A stretch of DNA of 33,885 nt. It comes from Kitasatospora aureofaciens (lineage in GTDB: Bacteria; Actinomycetota; Actinomycetes; Streptomycetales; Streptomycetaceae). The position numbers and the translations under genes were made by a program. This document shows, in pieces, positions 15,839 through 25,015 of this stretch; the stretch's first letter is position 1, and every line of letters begins with the position of its first letter. The DNA is taken from contig NZ_JAHTKP010000076.1 of the NCBI RefSeq assembly GCF_019192735.1, forward strand, positions 1 through 33,885. The letters are read 5' to 3'. The notes under the pieces were generated by a model, which made no database searches, was not told the origin of the DNA, and saw nothing but the letters and a program-made list of their open reading frames with translations.

Positions 15839-17011
15839 ATGCGCCAGTCAGTGCTCTTCGTTCACGGCACCGGAGTTCGCGAGGAGTCCTACAACGAGAG
15901 CTTCGCGCTCGTCCGTTCCGAACTCGGGCGGCTCCGCCCCGGCATCGAGGTGCGGGGCTGCTTCTGGGGACGGGAGCACGGTGCATCCCTGGCCTTGGAC
16001 GGCGTCTCCATTCCGAGGTACGCGCAGTCGAAGGGCGGCATCGCGGAGGACGACGACATCGCGGTCTGGGGCGTGCTGTACTACGACCCCTGGTACGAGC
16101 TGCGGGCGCTCGGGCTGCGCATTCCCGAGCCGGCCGGGATGACGCGCGGACTCACGCCGAGCCAGCGCTTCCTGGAGCAGGTGACCGGGTACACGCCCAC
16201 CGCCGGGACGGCCGCGGTGTTCGCCAGGCACGGTCTCGCCGAGGACCTGACCGAGGCGCTGCGCACAGTCCTGCCCGCTACCGAGGTGCGGGAGGCTGCG
16301 GCGACCGTCGACGAGGGCGGTTACGAGCACCGGCACGCGGTCGCGCGGGCCCTGGTCGCGGCGGCCCTGGCCTCCGCCGATGCGCGGGGCGCCCAGCTGG
16401 TCTCCGGCGGGATCCGGGACGCGCTGCTCGCCGCCGTCGGCTCGGACCTGTACACCGAGGGGCGGTCCATCAAGAGCAAGATCGGTAAGGTCCTCGCCAC
16501 CCCCGCGCTGCTGGGCTTCAGTCGGCGCTCCCGGCAGCGGCGCGGCGCCTGGAGCGACGGTGCGCTGCCCGCGCTGGGGGACATCCTCCGCTACCAGGCC
16601 CGCGGCCAGGGCGTCCGCGACTACATCCGGCGAGCCATCGAGAACACCCCCGGGGACTCGGTCACCGTGATCGCCCACAGCCTCGGCGGAGTGGCCTGCG
16701 TCGACCTGCTCGTCCGGGAGAAGCCGGAGCGCGTCGACCGGCTGATCACGGTGGGATCGCAGGCCCCGTTCTTCTACGAGATCGGCGCGCTGGTCTCGCT
16801 GGAGCACCCCGAAGCGTTGCCCCCGCAGTTCCCCGCGCGCTGGCTCAACCTGTACGACCAGCGGGACCTCCTGGGCTACCGTGCCTCCGAGGTCTTCCCC
16901 GGGCGGGCGTACGACCAGGAGGTCAACAACGGGCAGCCCTTCCCGTGGGCCCACACGTCGTACTGGTCCAACCCGCAGGTCTGGGAGGCGGTCGGCACAT
17001 GGCTGGACTGA
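15839..17011 (+). CDS. Alpha/beta hydrolase (lipase-like) partner of the caspase-NTPase
   Basis: 390 residues. Strand-turn LFVHGTGV (6-13) provides the oxyanion-hole HG. The nucleophile elbow AHSLGG (279-284) gives Ser281; likely acid Asp340 or Asp343 (NLYDQRDLLGY) and base His372 (PWAHTSYW) complete the triad. A long insert of about 170 residues (100-270), helical and charged, separates the first strand from the elbow and could be a lid or regulatory region. No signal peptide or membrane helix, so it acts in the cytosol. ATG 15839 follows AGGGGG by 4 nt. The last 13 nt overlap the caspase-STAND gene, implying coupled synthesis. Substrate unknown; a phospholipid or ester target is a guess from the fold. 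Confidence 0.82.
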   Translation: MRQSVLFVHGTGVREESYNESFALVRSELGRLRPGIEVRGCFWGREHGASLALDGVSIPRYAQSKGGIAEDDDIAVWGVLYYDPWYELRALGLRIPEPAGMTRGLTPSQRFLEQVTGYTPTAGTAAVFARHGLAEDLTEALRTVLPATEVREAAATVDEGGYEHRHAVARALVAAALASADARGAQLVSGGIRDALLAAVGSDLYTEGRSIKSKIGKVLATPALLGFSRRSRQRRGAWSDGALPALGDILRYQARGQGVRDYIRRAIENTPGDSVTVIAHSLGGVACVDLLVREKPERVDRLITVGSQAPFFYEIGALVSLEHPEALPPQFPARWLNLYDQRDLLGYRASEVFPGRAYDQEVNNGQPFPWAHTSYWSNPQVWEAVGTWLD

Positions 17012-20000
17012 TCGGGGCCGACCCTGCCCGGGTGCACGCCGTGTTGGTCGGCATCGCGCGCTACCCCCGGGTACCATCCCTCGACCTGCCCGGCGCCGCC
17101 GCCGACGCCGTCCGCTTCGCCCGCTGGCTCCGTGACCGGGGAGTACCGCCGGAGAACATCGCCCTGCTCCTGTCGGCGGAGGCCGAGCGGCTGGCCGAAC
17201 TGCGGACCGAGGCCAACGAACATGGCCTGGAGATCCGGCCGATCGACTCCCGTGATCAGGTCATGGACGTCTTCACCCAGCAGACGGCCGCGCAGGAGGG
17301 CGACCTGCTGTTCGTCTACTGGGGCGGCCACGGCGTCCTTGGCCCGGACGGGCAGCGGGTGCTGGTCTGCCCGGACGCCTCCGCGGCGGACCTGCGCGCG
17401 ATCGAACTCGACGGCCTGCGCAGGTACCTGACCCGGCGGGACGTGGCCTGGTTCGGCCGGCAGGTCCTCCTGGTGGACACCTGCGCCCAGTTCTTCGAGG
17501 ACCTGAACCAGCCGTCCGGACCGGCGGTCGCCGCCTTCCTGCCCGGCCCCCGGGCCAGCGCCGACCAGTTCGTGCTGCACGCGGCGGCGGACGGCCAGGT
17601 GGCAGGCGAGGACCCGGCCCGTCGGTCCGGCCGCTTCTCCACGGTGCTCCTGGACTGGTTGGAGTCCCACGCTCCCACCGTTGAACCCGACCTGACCGTC
17701 CTGCTAGGCCATGTGAAGGAGCACTTCAACGCCCTCGCCCGGGCCGGCAAGCCGCTCCAGACCCCGGTGACCCTGCACATCCGCACCATCGACGGCGACA
17801 TCGAGGACTTCACGGTCGAGCCCACCGGGACCACCGAGCTCGACCGGCTCCGGGAGCTCAGCCGCGTCGCCGCCGAGGATGCCTCCGTCGTGGTCCAGGC
17901 CGGCCCCCGCTACCCGCGCGGCGTGCACCTCACCGACCTGTACGTCCGGCGCGAGCTGGAGGATCGGTTGCACCGCCGCTTGGGGGAACCCGGCGGCCAG
18001 GTCGTGATCGGCGAGGCCGGCTGCGGCAAGACCAGCGTGCTCTGGGGCCTGCACCGCGCGCTCTCCGCCGAGAACGACGTCGAACCCCTGCTGGTGAAGG
18101 CCTCGTACCTGCTGGAGGGGATGCGCGAGGAGTCGGCCCGCGGCCCGCGAGGCCTGACCCTGCCAGAGGTCGAACGCGCCTTGCGCCAGTGCGTCGGTCA
18201 GGGGCTCACACCCGTGCTGTTGGTGGACACCCTCGACCTGCTGATGCACAGCTCCGACAGCCGCCGGCTGGTCGCCGAACTGCTGCGGCTGGCGCAGCGC
18301 TCCCAGGTGTCGGCCGTGCTGACCTGCCGTCCCGGCGAGGCCGCGCTCCTCCCGCTGGACGACGAGGACGCCGAGGGGTACCTGCGCAGCCCGCTCACGC
18401 TCGGCCCGTACAGCGCGACCGAGCAGCCGGAGGCCGTCCGCGGTCACTGCCGGGCCTTCTGCCCGTCCGATGACTCCGACGGTCCGGGCGGGGACTCCGC
18501 CGCGCGGGTCCACGACCTCATCATGAACGCCGTCTACCTCGACCTCCCGCTGCGCGAGGTCTGCGATAACCCGCTCACCCTGCGCCTGCTGTTCGACCTT
18601 TACGCCCCGGACGTCCCGGTCAAGGACGTCGACGTCGCCTCGCTCTACGACACCATGTGGCAGCGGCGCGTGGAGCGCGACTCCCGGGCTGGCGAGGACG
18701 ACCCGGCGGCCGACCAGCGGGCGGCGCTGCCGCTCCAGGCCACCGCCGAGGCACTGGCCCGCTACCTCCTAGCCGCCAACACCCTGGAGGTGGAAGCGGG
18801 CGTGGCCGAGACCGAGCTCCGCCGCCTCCTGCCGCCGGAGGCCTCCGCCGACATCCCCCGGGACCTGCGCGTCCTGCAGGAGCGCGGGATCCTCACCGTG
18901 GTGGACTCCAACCGGCTCCGTTTCTTCCACCAGACCTTCTTCGAACATGCGGCCGCCCGCTACCTGCTCACCGCCGACCGCGGCCGGGAACTCGTCGACC
19001 GCATCCTCCGGGAACCCGACGACCTGCTGCTCGCCGCCGTCGCCGGGCAGCTGCTGCCGCGGGTCTCCCCCGTCCAGGCCGACCTGCTGCTCCGGCCACT
19101 GCTCGCGGATGACCGGACGGTCACGCTGGGCCTGAGCATCTACGCCGGGCAGCGCACCCCCGGAAAGGTCCGGGAGTTCGCACGGCAGGTGCTGGCCGAG
19201 GCCCCCGCCGAGTCCGTCAAGCGCTTTCTACTGCTGCTCCCCGGACTCCGCCACCCCGATCCCCGGCGGTGGGCCGAGGACCTCACCGCCGTCTGGCACT
19301 GCACCGCACGACCGGACGCCCCGGACGCCTGGGTGGTGCGCATCAGACTGGTGGAGGCGCTGTGCCGACTCGCACGGCGCCAGCCCGCGGCCGCGCTGGA
19401 CTTCGTCCTCGACGCCAAGGTGATGGACTGGCTGCTCGACCAGCGCGCCGGAGACCTGCGCAACCACCAACGCGTCCACCTGGCCCTGCTCTGCTCGGTG
19501 TTCGCCGAGGATCCGGACTGGTCGCTGTGCCGGTTCGCCGAGTTCTGGCAGCGGTACGTGAAGGACCGTCAGCCGGGCGGCCTGCCCGAGATCGTCGAGG
19601 AGCTGCACCGCGCGATCGATCGCCTCTCCGACGCGCCGCTCAAGGACCGGACCGCGCGCCAGGCCCTCACCCGGTGCGAGGAGCTGCTCGGCTCGCTGGC
19701 CGGGTGGATCAACTCCACGGCCGTCGAGTTCGAGATCGGCAGGCTGTGGGCCGCCGTCCACCACGGTCTCGGCCCCGCCACGGTACGGGAGTTGATGCTC
19801 GCCGCCCTCAACGAGACCGGACCGGAGCGGTTGCACCGCGCCCGCCTGCACGGCCTGGGCCGGCTCGCTGACCACCTGCCGCAGGCCGAGGCGGCGTCGG
19901 TGGTGACCGCACTGCGGGCGATCACCCGACCCGGGCCGCAGACCACGGTGCTCGATACCGTCATCGTGCCTGTCCTGCGCCGGGAGACCAGCGCGCGGCC

Positions 20001-21414
20001 CGGCCTCCAGCCACTCGTCGCGCCCACCCCGTTCTCCAACGCCCTGACCGCCCTGTGCCGCGAGGCCCTCGACCTGCTCCCAGCGCCGCTGGTGGTCGAC
20101 GGCGCCCGCTCCTTCCCGACCTGGTTGCTGGAAGCGGTCTCCCGCGCCGAGCTGGACGGCCCCGGGCTGCTGGCGGTCCTGCCGGCCGTGGATAGCCACC
20201 CGCGCTGGCTCGAACCCGACGGTCTCGGGCAGCTGCTCGTCCTGGCGTCCGTCGCCGGGCACCCCGGCGCCCGCGCCGCCTTCGACGCCTGGTGCCGCAA
20301 TCAGGACACCCGGCAGGCCTTCGACGCCAAACGTCTGCGGAAGGCGATCAGCGTCTGCTGCGACAAGCTCACCGCCGCCCATCCGGAGCTCCTCGACCAC
20401 CTGGTCGACGAGGCCGCGCTGACGTGTGACCCCACGCGGCTGATCACCGCGCTGGACATCGCGGGCAACGCGGACCGCTCGCAGGTCATCGCCGTGGTGC
20501 GTGCCGCGTCCGACCGCTTCGAGGCGCTCCTGACGGCCCTGCAGGACGGCGGCCGCGGCTCCCGCACTACCTCCTACCGGCTGCTCCGGGCTCTGATCGA
20601 CCACGCCGGCTGGCCGTCCCCCTCGGGCCGCGTGCTGGCCGCGGACCTGCCCCCGGACAGCCCACAGCTGCGCCGGATCGGCGTCCTCGAGGTCGCTCGG
20701 TCGACGCTCCGGGCAGGCGGCTGGACCTTCGAGCAGGCGGAGCCCCTGGTGCCCACCCTGACGGCGCTCGCCGGCCGGGGCGACGGCGAGCCAGCACCCG
20801 GGAGCCCCGCCGGGGCCCAGCAGGCCGAGCCGCGCGACTCCGTGCCCGCGCTGGCCCACCACACCCTGGTCGCCCTGCACTGCCGCCTCTCCCCGATCGG
20901 CTCCGCCGAGCAGCGGAAGCGGCTCTGGGACACCGTGATCCCGCTGGTCATCCCCAAATCCCCGGCCCACGGCAAGCTGGTGAGCGAGGATGCCAGGGAG
21001 CTCGGCCGGCTGATCGAGCGGACCGCCCTGGTCGAGCCCGCCGCGGCCGCCGAGCTCCTGCTCGGTGTCTCCGCCGCCCTGCACGGCTACGACCCGGCGA
21101 TGAGCAAGCCCAAACGCGAGATCGCCAACCGCTGGGACGCCCCGATCCAGGCGGTCGTCCAGGGGCTGGGCGCCGCCGGCCGCCGGGGGCTTATGTCGGG
21201 CCTCGTCACCGGTGACACCGCGCTCGCGCGCAAGACCATCGAGATCCTCGCCAAGGAGATGGTGACCGAACCCCCGCAGTGGTTTCGGGCGCTGGCCTCC
21301 CGCGAGGACCTTCCTCGCGTCCTGCGCGAGACGGTCAGCAACCGCCTCCGGCTCCACGCCCGCAGCTACTGCAGCAGTACCTGGCCCGAACTCCTGGACT
21401 CGAGCGATGGGTGA
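16999..21414 (+). CDS. Caspase-like protease fused to STAND NTPase and helical repeats
   Basis: 1471 residues. Domain 1 (about 10-265): caspase/metacaspase fold with the dyad His111 in FVYWGGHGVLG and Cys162 in LLVDTCAQF. Domain 2 (about 310-660): P-loop NTPase with Walker A GEAGCGKTS (338-346), Walker B VLLVDTLD (406-413), a sensor-like LTCRPGE (441-447), NPLTLRLL (524-531) and a winged-helix end FFHQTFFEHAAARYLL (642-657), as in NACHT/AP-ATPase-like STAND proteins. Domain 3 (about 660-1471): leucine/alanine-rich helices, HEAT- or TPR-like, the usual sensor side of STANDs. ATG 16999 lies inside the hydrolase gene, with GGGAGG 10 nt upstream. Likely role: trigger recognition, oligomerisation and protease activation in defence or programmed death (inference). 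No transmembrane segment was seen. Confidence 0.88.
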   Translation: MAGLIGADPARVHAVLVGIARYPRVPSLDLPGAAADAVRFARWLRDRGVPPENIALLLSAEAERLAELRTEANEHGLEIRPIDSRDQVMDVFTQQTAAQEGDLLFVYWGGHGVLGPDGQRVLVCPDASAADLRAIELDGLRRYLTRRDVAWFGRQVLLVDTCAQFFEDLNQPSGPAVAAFLPGPRASADQFVLHAAADGQVAGEDPARRSGRFSTVLLDWLESHAPTVEPDLTVLLGHVKEHFNALARAGKPLQTPVTLHIRTIDGDIEDFTVEPTGTTELDRLRELSRVAAEDASVVVQAGPRYPRGVHLTDLYVRRELEDRLHRRLGEPGGQVVIGEAGCGKTSVLWGLHRALSAENDVEPLLVKASYLLEGMREESARGPRGLTLPEVERALRQCVGQGLTPVLLVDTLDLLMHSSDSRRLVAELLRLAQRSQVSAVLTCRPGEAALLPLDDEDAEGYLRSPLTLGPYSATEQPEAVRGHCRAFCPSDDSDGPGGDSAARVHDLIMNAVYLDLPLREVCDNPLTLRLLFDLYAPDVPVKDVDVASLYDTMWQRRVERDSRAGEDDPAADQRAALPLQATAEALARYLLAANTLEVEAGVAETELRRLLPPEASADIPRDLRVLQERGILTVVDSNRLRFFHQTFFEHAAARYLLTADRGRELVDRILREPDDLLLAAVAGQLLPRVSPVQADLLLRPLLADDRTVTLGLSIYAGQRTPGKVREFARQVLAEAPAESVKRFLLLLPGLRHPDPRRWAEDLTAVWHCTARPDAPDAWVVRIRLVEALCRLARRQPAAALDFVLDAKVMDWLLDQRAGDLRNHQRVHLALLCSVFAEDPDWSLCRFAEFWQRYVKDRQPGGLPEIVEELHRAIDRLSDAPLKDRTARQALTRCEELLGSLAGWINSTAVEFEIGRLWAAVHHGLGPATVRELMLAALNETGPERLHRARLHGLGRLADHLPQAEAASVVTALRAITRPGPQTTVLDTVIVPVLRRETSARPGLQPLVAPTPFSNALTALCREALDLLPAPLVVDGARSFPTWLLEAVSRAELDGPGLLAVLPAVDSHPRWLEPDGLGQLLVLASVAGHPGARAAFDAWCRNQDTRQAFDAKRLRKAISVCCDKLTAAHPELLDHLVDEAALTCDPTRLITALDIAGNADRSQVIAVVRAASDRFEALLTALQDGGRGSRTTSYRLLRALIDHAGWPSPSGRVLAADLPPDSPQLRRIGVLEVARSTLRAGGWTFEQAEPLVPTLTALAGRGDGEPAPGSPAGAQQAEPRDSVPALAHHTLVALHCRLSPIGSAEQRKRLWDTVIPLVIPKSPAHGKLVSEDARELGRLIERTALVEPAAAAELLLGVSAALHGYDPAMSKPKREIANRWDAPIQAVVQGLGAAGRRGLMSGLVTGDTALARKTIEILAKEMVTEPPQWFRALASREDLPRVLRETVSNRLRLHARSYCSSTWPELLDSSDG

Positions 21415-21756
21415 CTGCCTGTCAGCCATGAGTGATCACTCCAGCCGTCCCCGGCGCCCGCTGTCCCAGCCTTTCTCCCACATCGACAACGCTGTTGGCC
21501 AGCCGCTCGGCGAGCGACCTCCGGCAATTCGAAAGCTACGGCCGAGCATCTGGCCAGAGCACGGCGAACATGCCTAGTCCACAGGCAGCCCGCCTGACGC
21601 TGTGGTCATGACGACGAAGACGGCCTCAATGGTCGTGTCCGGGCAGCACGTTCGTAACACCGGGCCGCTGCCCGATCGGCTCCCTGGACCAGGACCAGCT
21701 CCTGGCCCTCCTCGTCCGCCATACCAACGGCCAACCGCTGTGCTGGGGCGTCGGGT
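21415..21756. other. Intergenic stretch after the caspase-NTPase gene
   Basis: No gene is supported here and no clear terminator was found. A plus-strand run near 21672-21725 reads GSLDQDQLLALLVRHTNG in one frame, which looks protein-like and could be a decayed fragment, but it has no start and soon loses coding character. Confidence 0.35.
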
Positions 21757-22263
21757 GCGCCGCACGCGATGGCGGTGAACGAGACGGTGGTGGCGTTCGT
21801 GCGGGGTGGCACCGCGCCCGGTTCGGCGGGTGGGGTCGGCCTGGTGACGTCCTGGGCGACGGAGGTCGAGTTCGCGCTGCCGGGCCGCCGCTTGCTCTTC
21901 GCCGACCTGGTGCTGCGCGATCCCGGCGCGAAGGTGCCGCTGCTCCTGGCCGAGGTCGACCGCGGGAACGAGGGCGTCGGCACGCTCGTGGAGAAGCTCA
22001 CCGCCTACCGCGCCTGGTGCGAGCTCCTGGCGAAGGGCGCCGCCAAGGCCGCTGCCGAGACCGCGCTGCGCCGCCCCGGGGCCCGCACCCACGACCTGCG
22101 GCTGTGGCCCACCGTCTACCCGCCGACCGGGAACACCACGCGCTTGATCACTCGTTGGTGTTGGTGGTGCGAGCCCGCCACACGGGGACCTCTCGATACG
22201 CCCGAGCCGCGCGAGCTCCCGCAACAGACCGCACGCGATTTCGGGCATACGATGGACACCTGA
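21757..22263 (+). pseudogene. Replication-relaxation family protein, truncated remnant
   Basis: The frame from APHAMAVNETVVAF (ATG 21769) through ATEVEFALPG, LLFADLVLRD, LLAEVDRGNE and LVEKLTAYRAWCELL to HDLRLWPTVYPPTG closely resembles the central part of actinomycete plasmid replication-relaxation proteins. The N-terminal winged-helix half is missing, and after about 22134 the sequence turns into Trp/Cys-rich unrelated codons up to the stop. The gene is therefore broken at both ends. It marks the region as former plasmid or integrative-element DNA. The ATG at 21769 is internal to the family, not a genuine start. Confidence 0.65.
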
Positions 22264-22410
22264 CGCATCGTCAGCCAGCGCCACAGCGCGTTGCACTGAT
22301 GGCGGAGCGGACTGTCACAGCCGTGTGCCGGTTCACCTCCGCCGCTTGCCGAACGAGCACAGGACACAGGAGTCTCGAAGCAGTCGGGTGGGCGACAAGG
22401 GGCGGACGCA

Positions 22411-22989
22411 ATGCGGGGGAACACGACTCAGCGGACCACCGTCCGGGTGGGCCCACTGCTGGGCGGCCTGTGCCTGGGGGTTTCCGCGCTGCCAACCCTC
22501 GCGCTCGGAACCTTGGTGGGCCTGCTGACCGGGGACCCCTTCCTCGAGGTCCTGGGCGCCCTACTGATCATGGTGGCCCTGGTCCAGCTGCTGAGCCGGG
22601 GATTCCTCGTACACGCGGACGAGCAGCAGATCACCCTGGTGCGGCCGTGGAGCCGGCATCGCTACCCCTGGGAGAGGGTGGTCGGGCTCGTGGTGGTCAC
22701 CCGCCACGATCCGGAGAGCAGCGCCGAGCAGGCCGTCCGCCTCTATCTCCAGCACCCCAGGGACAGCGCCCGGATGACGCTCAGTCCGCTCCTGATGAAA
22801 CCCATCGGCCCGTACGAGCTGCCCAGCGGCAAGAGGCTGCAGCTCACGGCCGAGACGTTCGCGCTCTTCACCGCCCGCGGCCTGCCCGTTGAACAACCGG
22901 AGTACGTCAACCGCGTACTGCGCGCCGCCGGCCTACCCCCCAACGCCGACGAGCAGTGCACCATCGTCCGCCCGAAACAGCCCCGCTGA
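22411..22989 (+). CDS. Membrane protein with bacterial PH-like domain
   Basis: 192 residues. Two hydrophobic helices at about 14-38 and 44-61 form a hairpin in the membrane. The rest (about 62-185) begins RGFLVHADEQQITLVRPWSR and continues YPWERVVGLVVV, the strand pattern of small bacterial PH domains that follow a TM hairpin in actinobacteria. ATG 22411 has AGGGG 9 nt upstream. It stands alone, with remnants on both sides. The function of this family is unknown; membrane or cell-envelope association is likely. Confidence 0.75.
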   Translation: MRGNTTQRTTVRVGPLLGGLCLGVSALPTLALGTLVGLLTGDPFLEVLGALLIMVALVQLLSRGFLVHADEQQITLVRPWSRHRYPWERVVGLVVVTRHDPESSAEQAVRLYLQHPRDSARMTLSPLLMKPIGPYELPSGKRLQLTAETFALFTARGLPVEQPEYVNRVLRAAGLPPNADEQCTIVRPKQPR

Positions 22990-22994
22990 CGCCC

Positions 22995-23114
22995 TTACTC
23001 GACGAAGAGCATGGTGACGAGTTCGGCGAGGCGGGCGGTTTCGGTCTCGTCGGTGCCGCGGCGGTAGTGGGCGGTGTCGGACTCGACCCAGGTGGGGCGG
23101 ATCTGAACGATGCC
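22995..23114 (-). pseudogene. C-terminal fragment of an unknown gene
   Basis: 39 codons ending with TAA (22997-22995). The sequence VQIRPTWVESDTAHYRRG, then DETETARLAELVTMLFVE looks like a genuine protein end. An in-frame TAA lies immediately upstream (23117-23115) with no possible start between, so only the tail survives. On the plus strand at 23180-23254 another tail-like fragment (REAFLARAAAGYFDIDLF then TGA) suggests a second decayed gene facing it. Confidence 0.35.
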
Positions 23115-23281
23115 TTATATGACAGAACGTCTGATTCGCTGCTGACCTGCGAGATCAGGTTGACAACCCCAGATAAGACGGGCTCAGCAGGGAGTCACGC
23201 GAAGCATTCCTTGCCCGTGCCGCCGCGGGCTACTTCGACATCGACCTCTTCTGACGACCCCGGCCCGAACGGGAACTGTCC

Positions 23282-24301
23282 TCAGTGCTTCTGGGACAGC
23301 TTGCTGAGGAGGCTGACCGCGAGTGGGGCAAGGACCACCAGGGCGTTGGACAACCGCTTTGCGATTCCGACGTCCAGGCCGAGGAGAGCCATCATCCGCG
23401 CTCGTCCCTGTACCCAGGCCTCAGTCGGCCTCCCCGTCGACGGTGTGGTGTACACGATGTTCACCAGCTCGTACGCCCGCCTGCGCCAGGACAGGAGTGC
23501 AGGTGTGTAGACCGCCGCGAACACGCCGGTGAAGAACGTACCGATCAACACCACGAACCGTTCCTTGACGACGACGAAGTCCCCGGGGGGGACGGGCCAT
23601 CCCTGCCTGGCGTAGATCGAGGTCCAGAACGTATGCGCGAGGCTGTTGACCAGGAGCTGGACCGCAATGATCACGAGGGTCGCCGCGGACAGCGCGATGC
23701 CGATCGCGACGAGCGAGGCCACCAGGCAGTCCTGGAGCTTGCGCAGTTCATCCACGACCTGGCCCGGCGGAACCACGGTGCGGTGCTCTCTTTCGAACAG
23801 GCCGCGCAGCTGGCGGAGTCGTTCGGCAACGAGCCAGATGACCACGACGGCAGGTCCGGCAGACGACAGCCCGAAGAGGACGACCGCCGTGATCCGCCAC
23901 CGGAAGCCCGGTTCGAGCACACACGGCCACCCGGCCTCCGTGAGACACGCCGGCGGACCGTCCTGCCAGTGGAGCAAGGCACTGATGGCGGCAGAGCCCA
24001 GCGGCCACATGGCAAGCAGGAGGCGGTACGGAATCGCCGGGGCCCGCCTGGCCCTGCGGAACAGGCCGAGTACGTCGCCGACCCGGCCGGACACCCAGAC
24101 CGCGAGGCCGGACCACAGCGCGAAGACGGAACCGATGCCGATGCTGAACGCGAGGAGGTCGTCGTGGTTCATGGACTCGCCCCGGCCCAGCCAGAAGAGC
24201 AGGAACCCGGCCGTCGCCGGGAGCAGGAGCAGGATCGAGAGGAAGGCGGGTGAGGTCGCCCACGGCGGATACGTCGGCGCCGATCGGGGGCCTCTCTCCA
24301 T
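23282..24301 (-). CDS. Multi-pass membrane protein of unknown function
   Basis: 339 residues from ATG 24301, which has GAGG 9 nt upstream. About six hydrophobic segments: 18-38, 50-70, 91-110, 137-159, 192-220 and 249-272. A cytosolic charged stretch (160-190, ERLRQLRGLFEREHR) links TM4 and TM5 and may form a short coiled coil. The loop between TM3 and TM4 has two cysteines (119 and 127) that could bond outside the cell. The C-terminus ends with a further hydrophobic stretch (320-334). I do not recognise the family and its neighbours do not hint at a role. Confidence 0.7.
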   Translation of the reverse strand: MERGPRSAPTYPPWATSPAFLSILLLLPATAGFLLFWLGRGESMNHDDLLAFSIGIGSVFALWSGLAVWVSGRVGDVLGLFRRARRAPAIPYRLLLAMWPLGSAAISALLHWQDGPPACLTEAGWPCVLEPGFRWRITAVVLFGLSSAGPAVVVIWLVAERLRQLRGLFEREHRTVVPPGQVVDELRKLQDCLVASLVAIGIALSAATLVIIAVQLLVNSLAHTFWTSIYARQGWPVPPGDFVVVKERFVVLIGTFFTGVFAAVYTPALLSWRRRAYELVNIVYTTPSTGRPTEAWVQGRARMMALLGLDVGIAKRLSNALVVLAPLAVSLLSKLSQKH

Positions 24302-24867
24302 ACGCCACCACCTCGAAGGACAACATCGCTGGACGGCTGGCCCGACCACGTTCGCACAGCTCCGTACCTGCGCGATGCAGGTGTCCGGACGTGTCGGACC
24401 CGACGGTCGGGCACCTCGGCATGGGGGTCGGGGCATGGAGTTCCGCTGCAGGGCGGGTCGTTCGCGGTGCCGCCAGACCGGCTGGAGGCTGCCACGGTGG
24501 CCTTGGCCACCGCCATCACCGGTGGCAGCGTGTACCTGGACGGCTTCCTGATCGCCACGTTCCGCGTGGGGCCTGGTGGCGGTGTCCGTCGACGCCGGCA
24601 TGCGGCTCGCTCCGCAGGACGGCGGAACGGCCGTGAGTGTCCCCGGTGGGTCGTACGCGGTGCAGATGGCCACCGTCCGTCTCCAGGCTTCCCGACCGAC
24701 GTGCAGCGCAACTGACCGTCTTCCTCGGCCGGCGATGGTGGCCGGGGCGACGGCCGCGCCCCAGGCGGAGCCGAGGCGGGCCATGGAGGCGGCGATCGGA
24801 TCCGGGCGCATCCCGACCCCCGGCGCAGTGCTTCGGTGGGGCGTTCCACCGACAGCGACACAGACAA
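24302..24867. other. Stretch without an intact gene; possible frameshifted small gene
   Basis: A plus-strand frame from GTG 24467 gives RLEAATVALATAITGGS and VYLDGFLIATFRV. At about 24570 the protein-like sense appears to continue in another frame (VDAGMRLAPQDGGTAVSVPG, then SYAVQMATVRL) to a stop at 24713-24715 or beyond. That pattern fits a gene of about 80 codons with one frameshift. Neither half has a recognisable family. Nothing else is supported here. Confidence 0.3.
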
Positions 24868-24914
24868 GGACCGGTCCGCCCCCCGAGCCCCCGAGCGGGT
24901 CGGCGGACCGGTCC
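24868..24914. terminator. Perfect 13-bp inverted repeat, probable terminator
   Basis: GGACCGGTCCGCC (24868-24880) and GGCGGACCGGTCC (24902-24914) are perfect complements around a 21-nt GC-rich loop. It follows the small minus-strand reading frame at 24922-25015, with TTGTCTG after it in that direction. Confidence 0.6.
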
Positions 24915-24921
24915 CACGGTG

Positions 24922-25015
24922 TCAGTGCCAGTGCACCTCAAGGTGCTGCGCCACGAAGGTCAAAACGGTGACGAGCAGTCCGGAGCCGGCACCGGCCAGG
25001 GACCGCGCTGCTCAT
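24922..25015 (-). pseudogene. Tiny membrane-peptide ORF with an apparent 1-nt frameshift
   Basis: ATG 25015 opens MSSAV; one extra base in the CCC run near 25000 would restore LAGAGSGLLVTVLTF, then VAQHLEVHWH and TGA (24924-24922). In the present sequence the two halves are out of phase: the span of 94 nt is one more than a multiple of three. The restored product would be about 30 residues with one hydrophobic helix. The strong hairpin at 24868-24914 just downstream supports a real, expressed small gene in the ancestor. Low certainty. Confidence 0.25.

Noticed and set aside
19228..21429. 733-codon open frame on the minus strand inside the caspase-NTPase gene
   Set aside because: It is antisense to a protein with clear motifs, is Gly/Gln/Arg-rich without domain pattern, and has no ribosome binding site. 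GC-rich DNA often leaves the antisense strand open.
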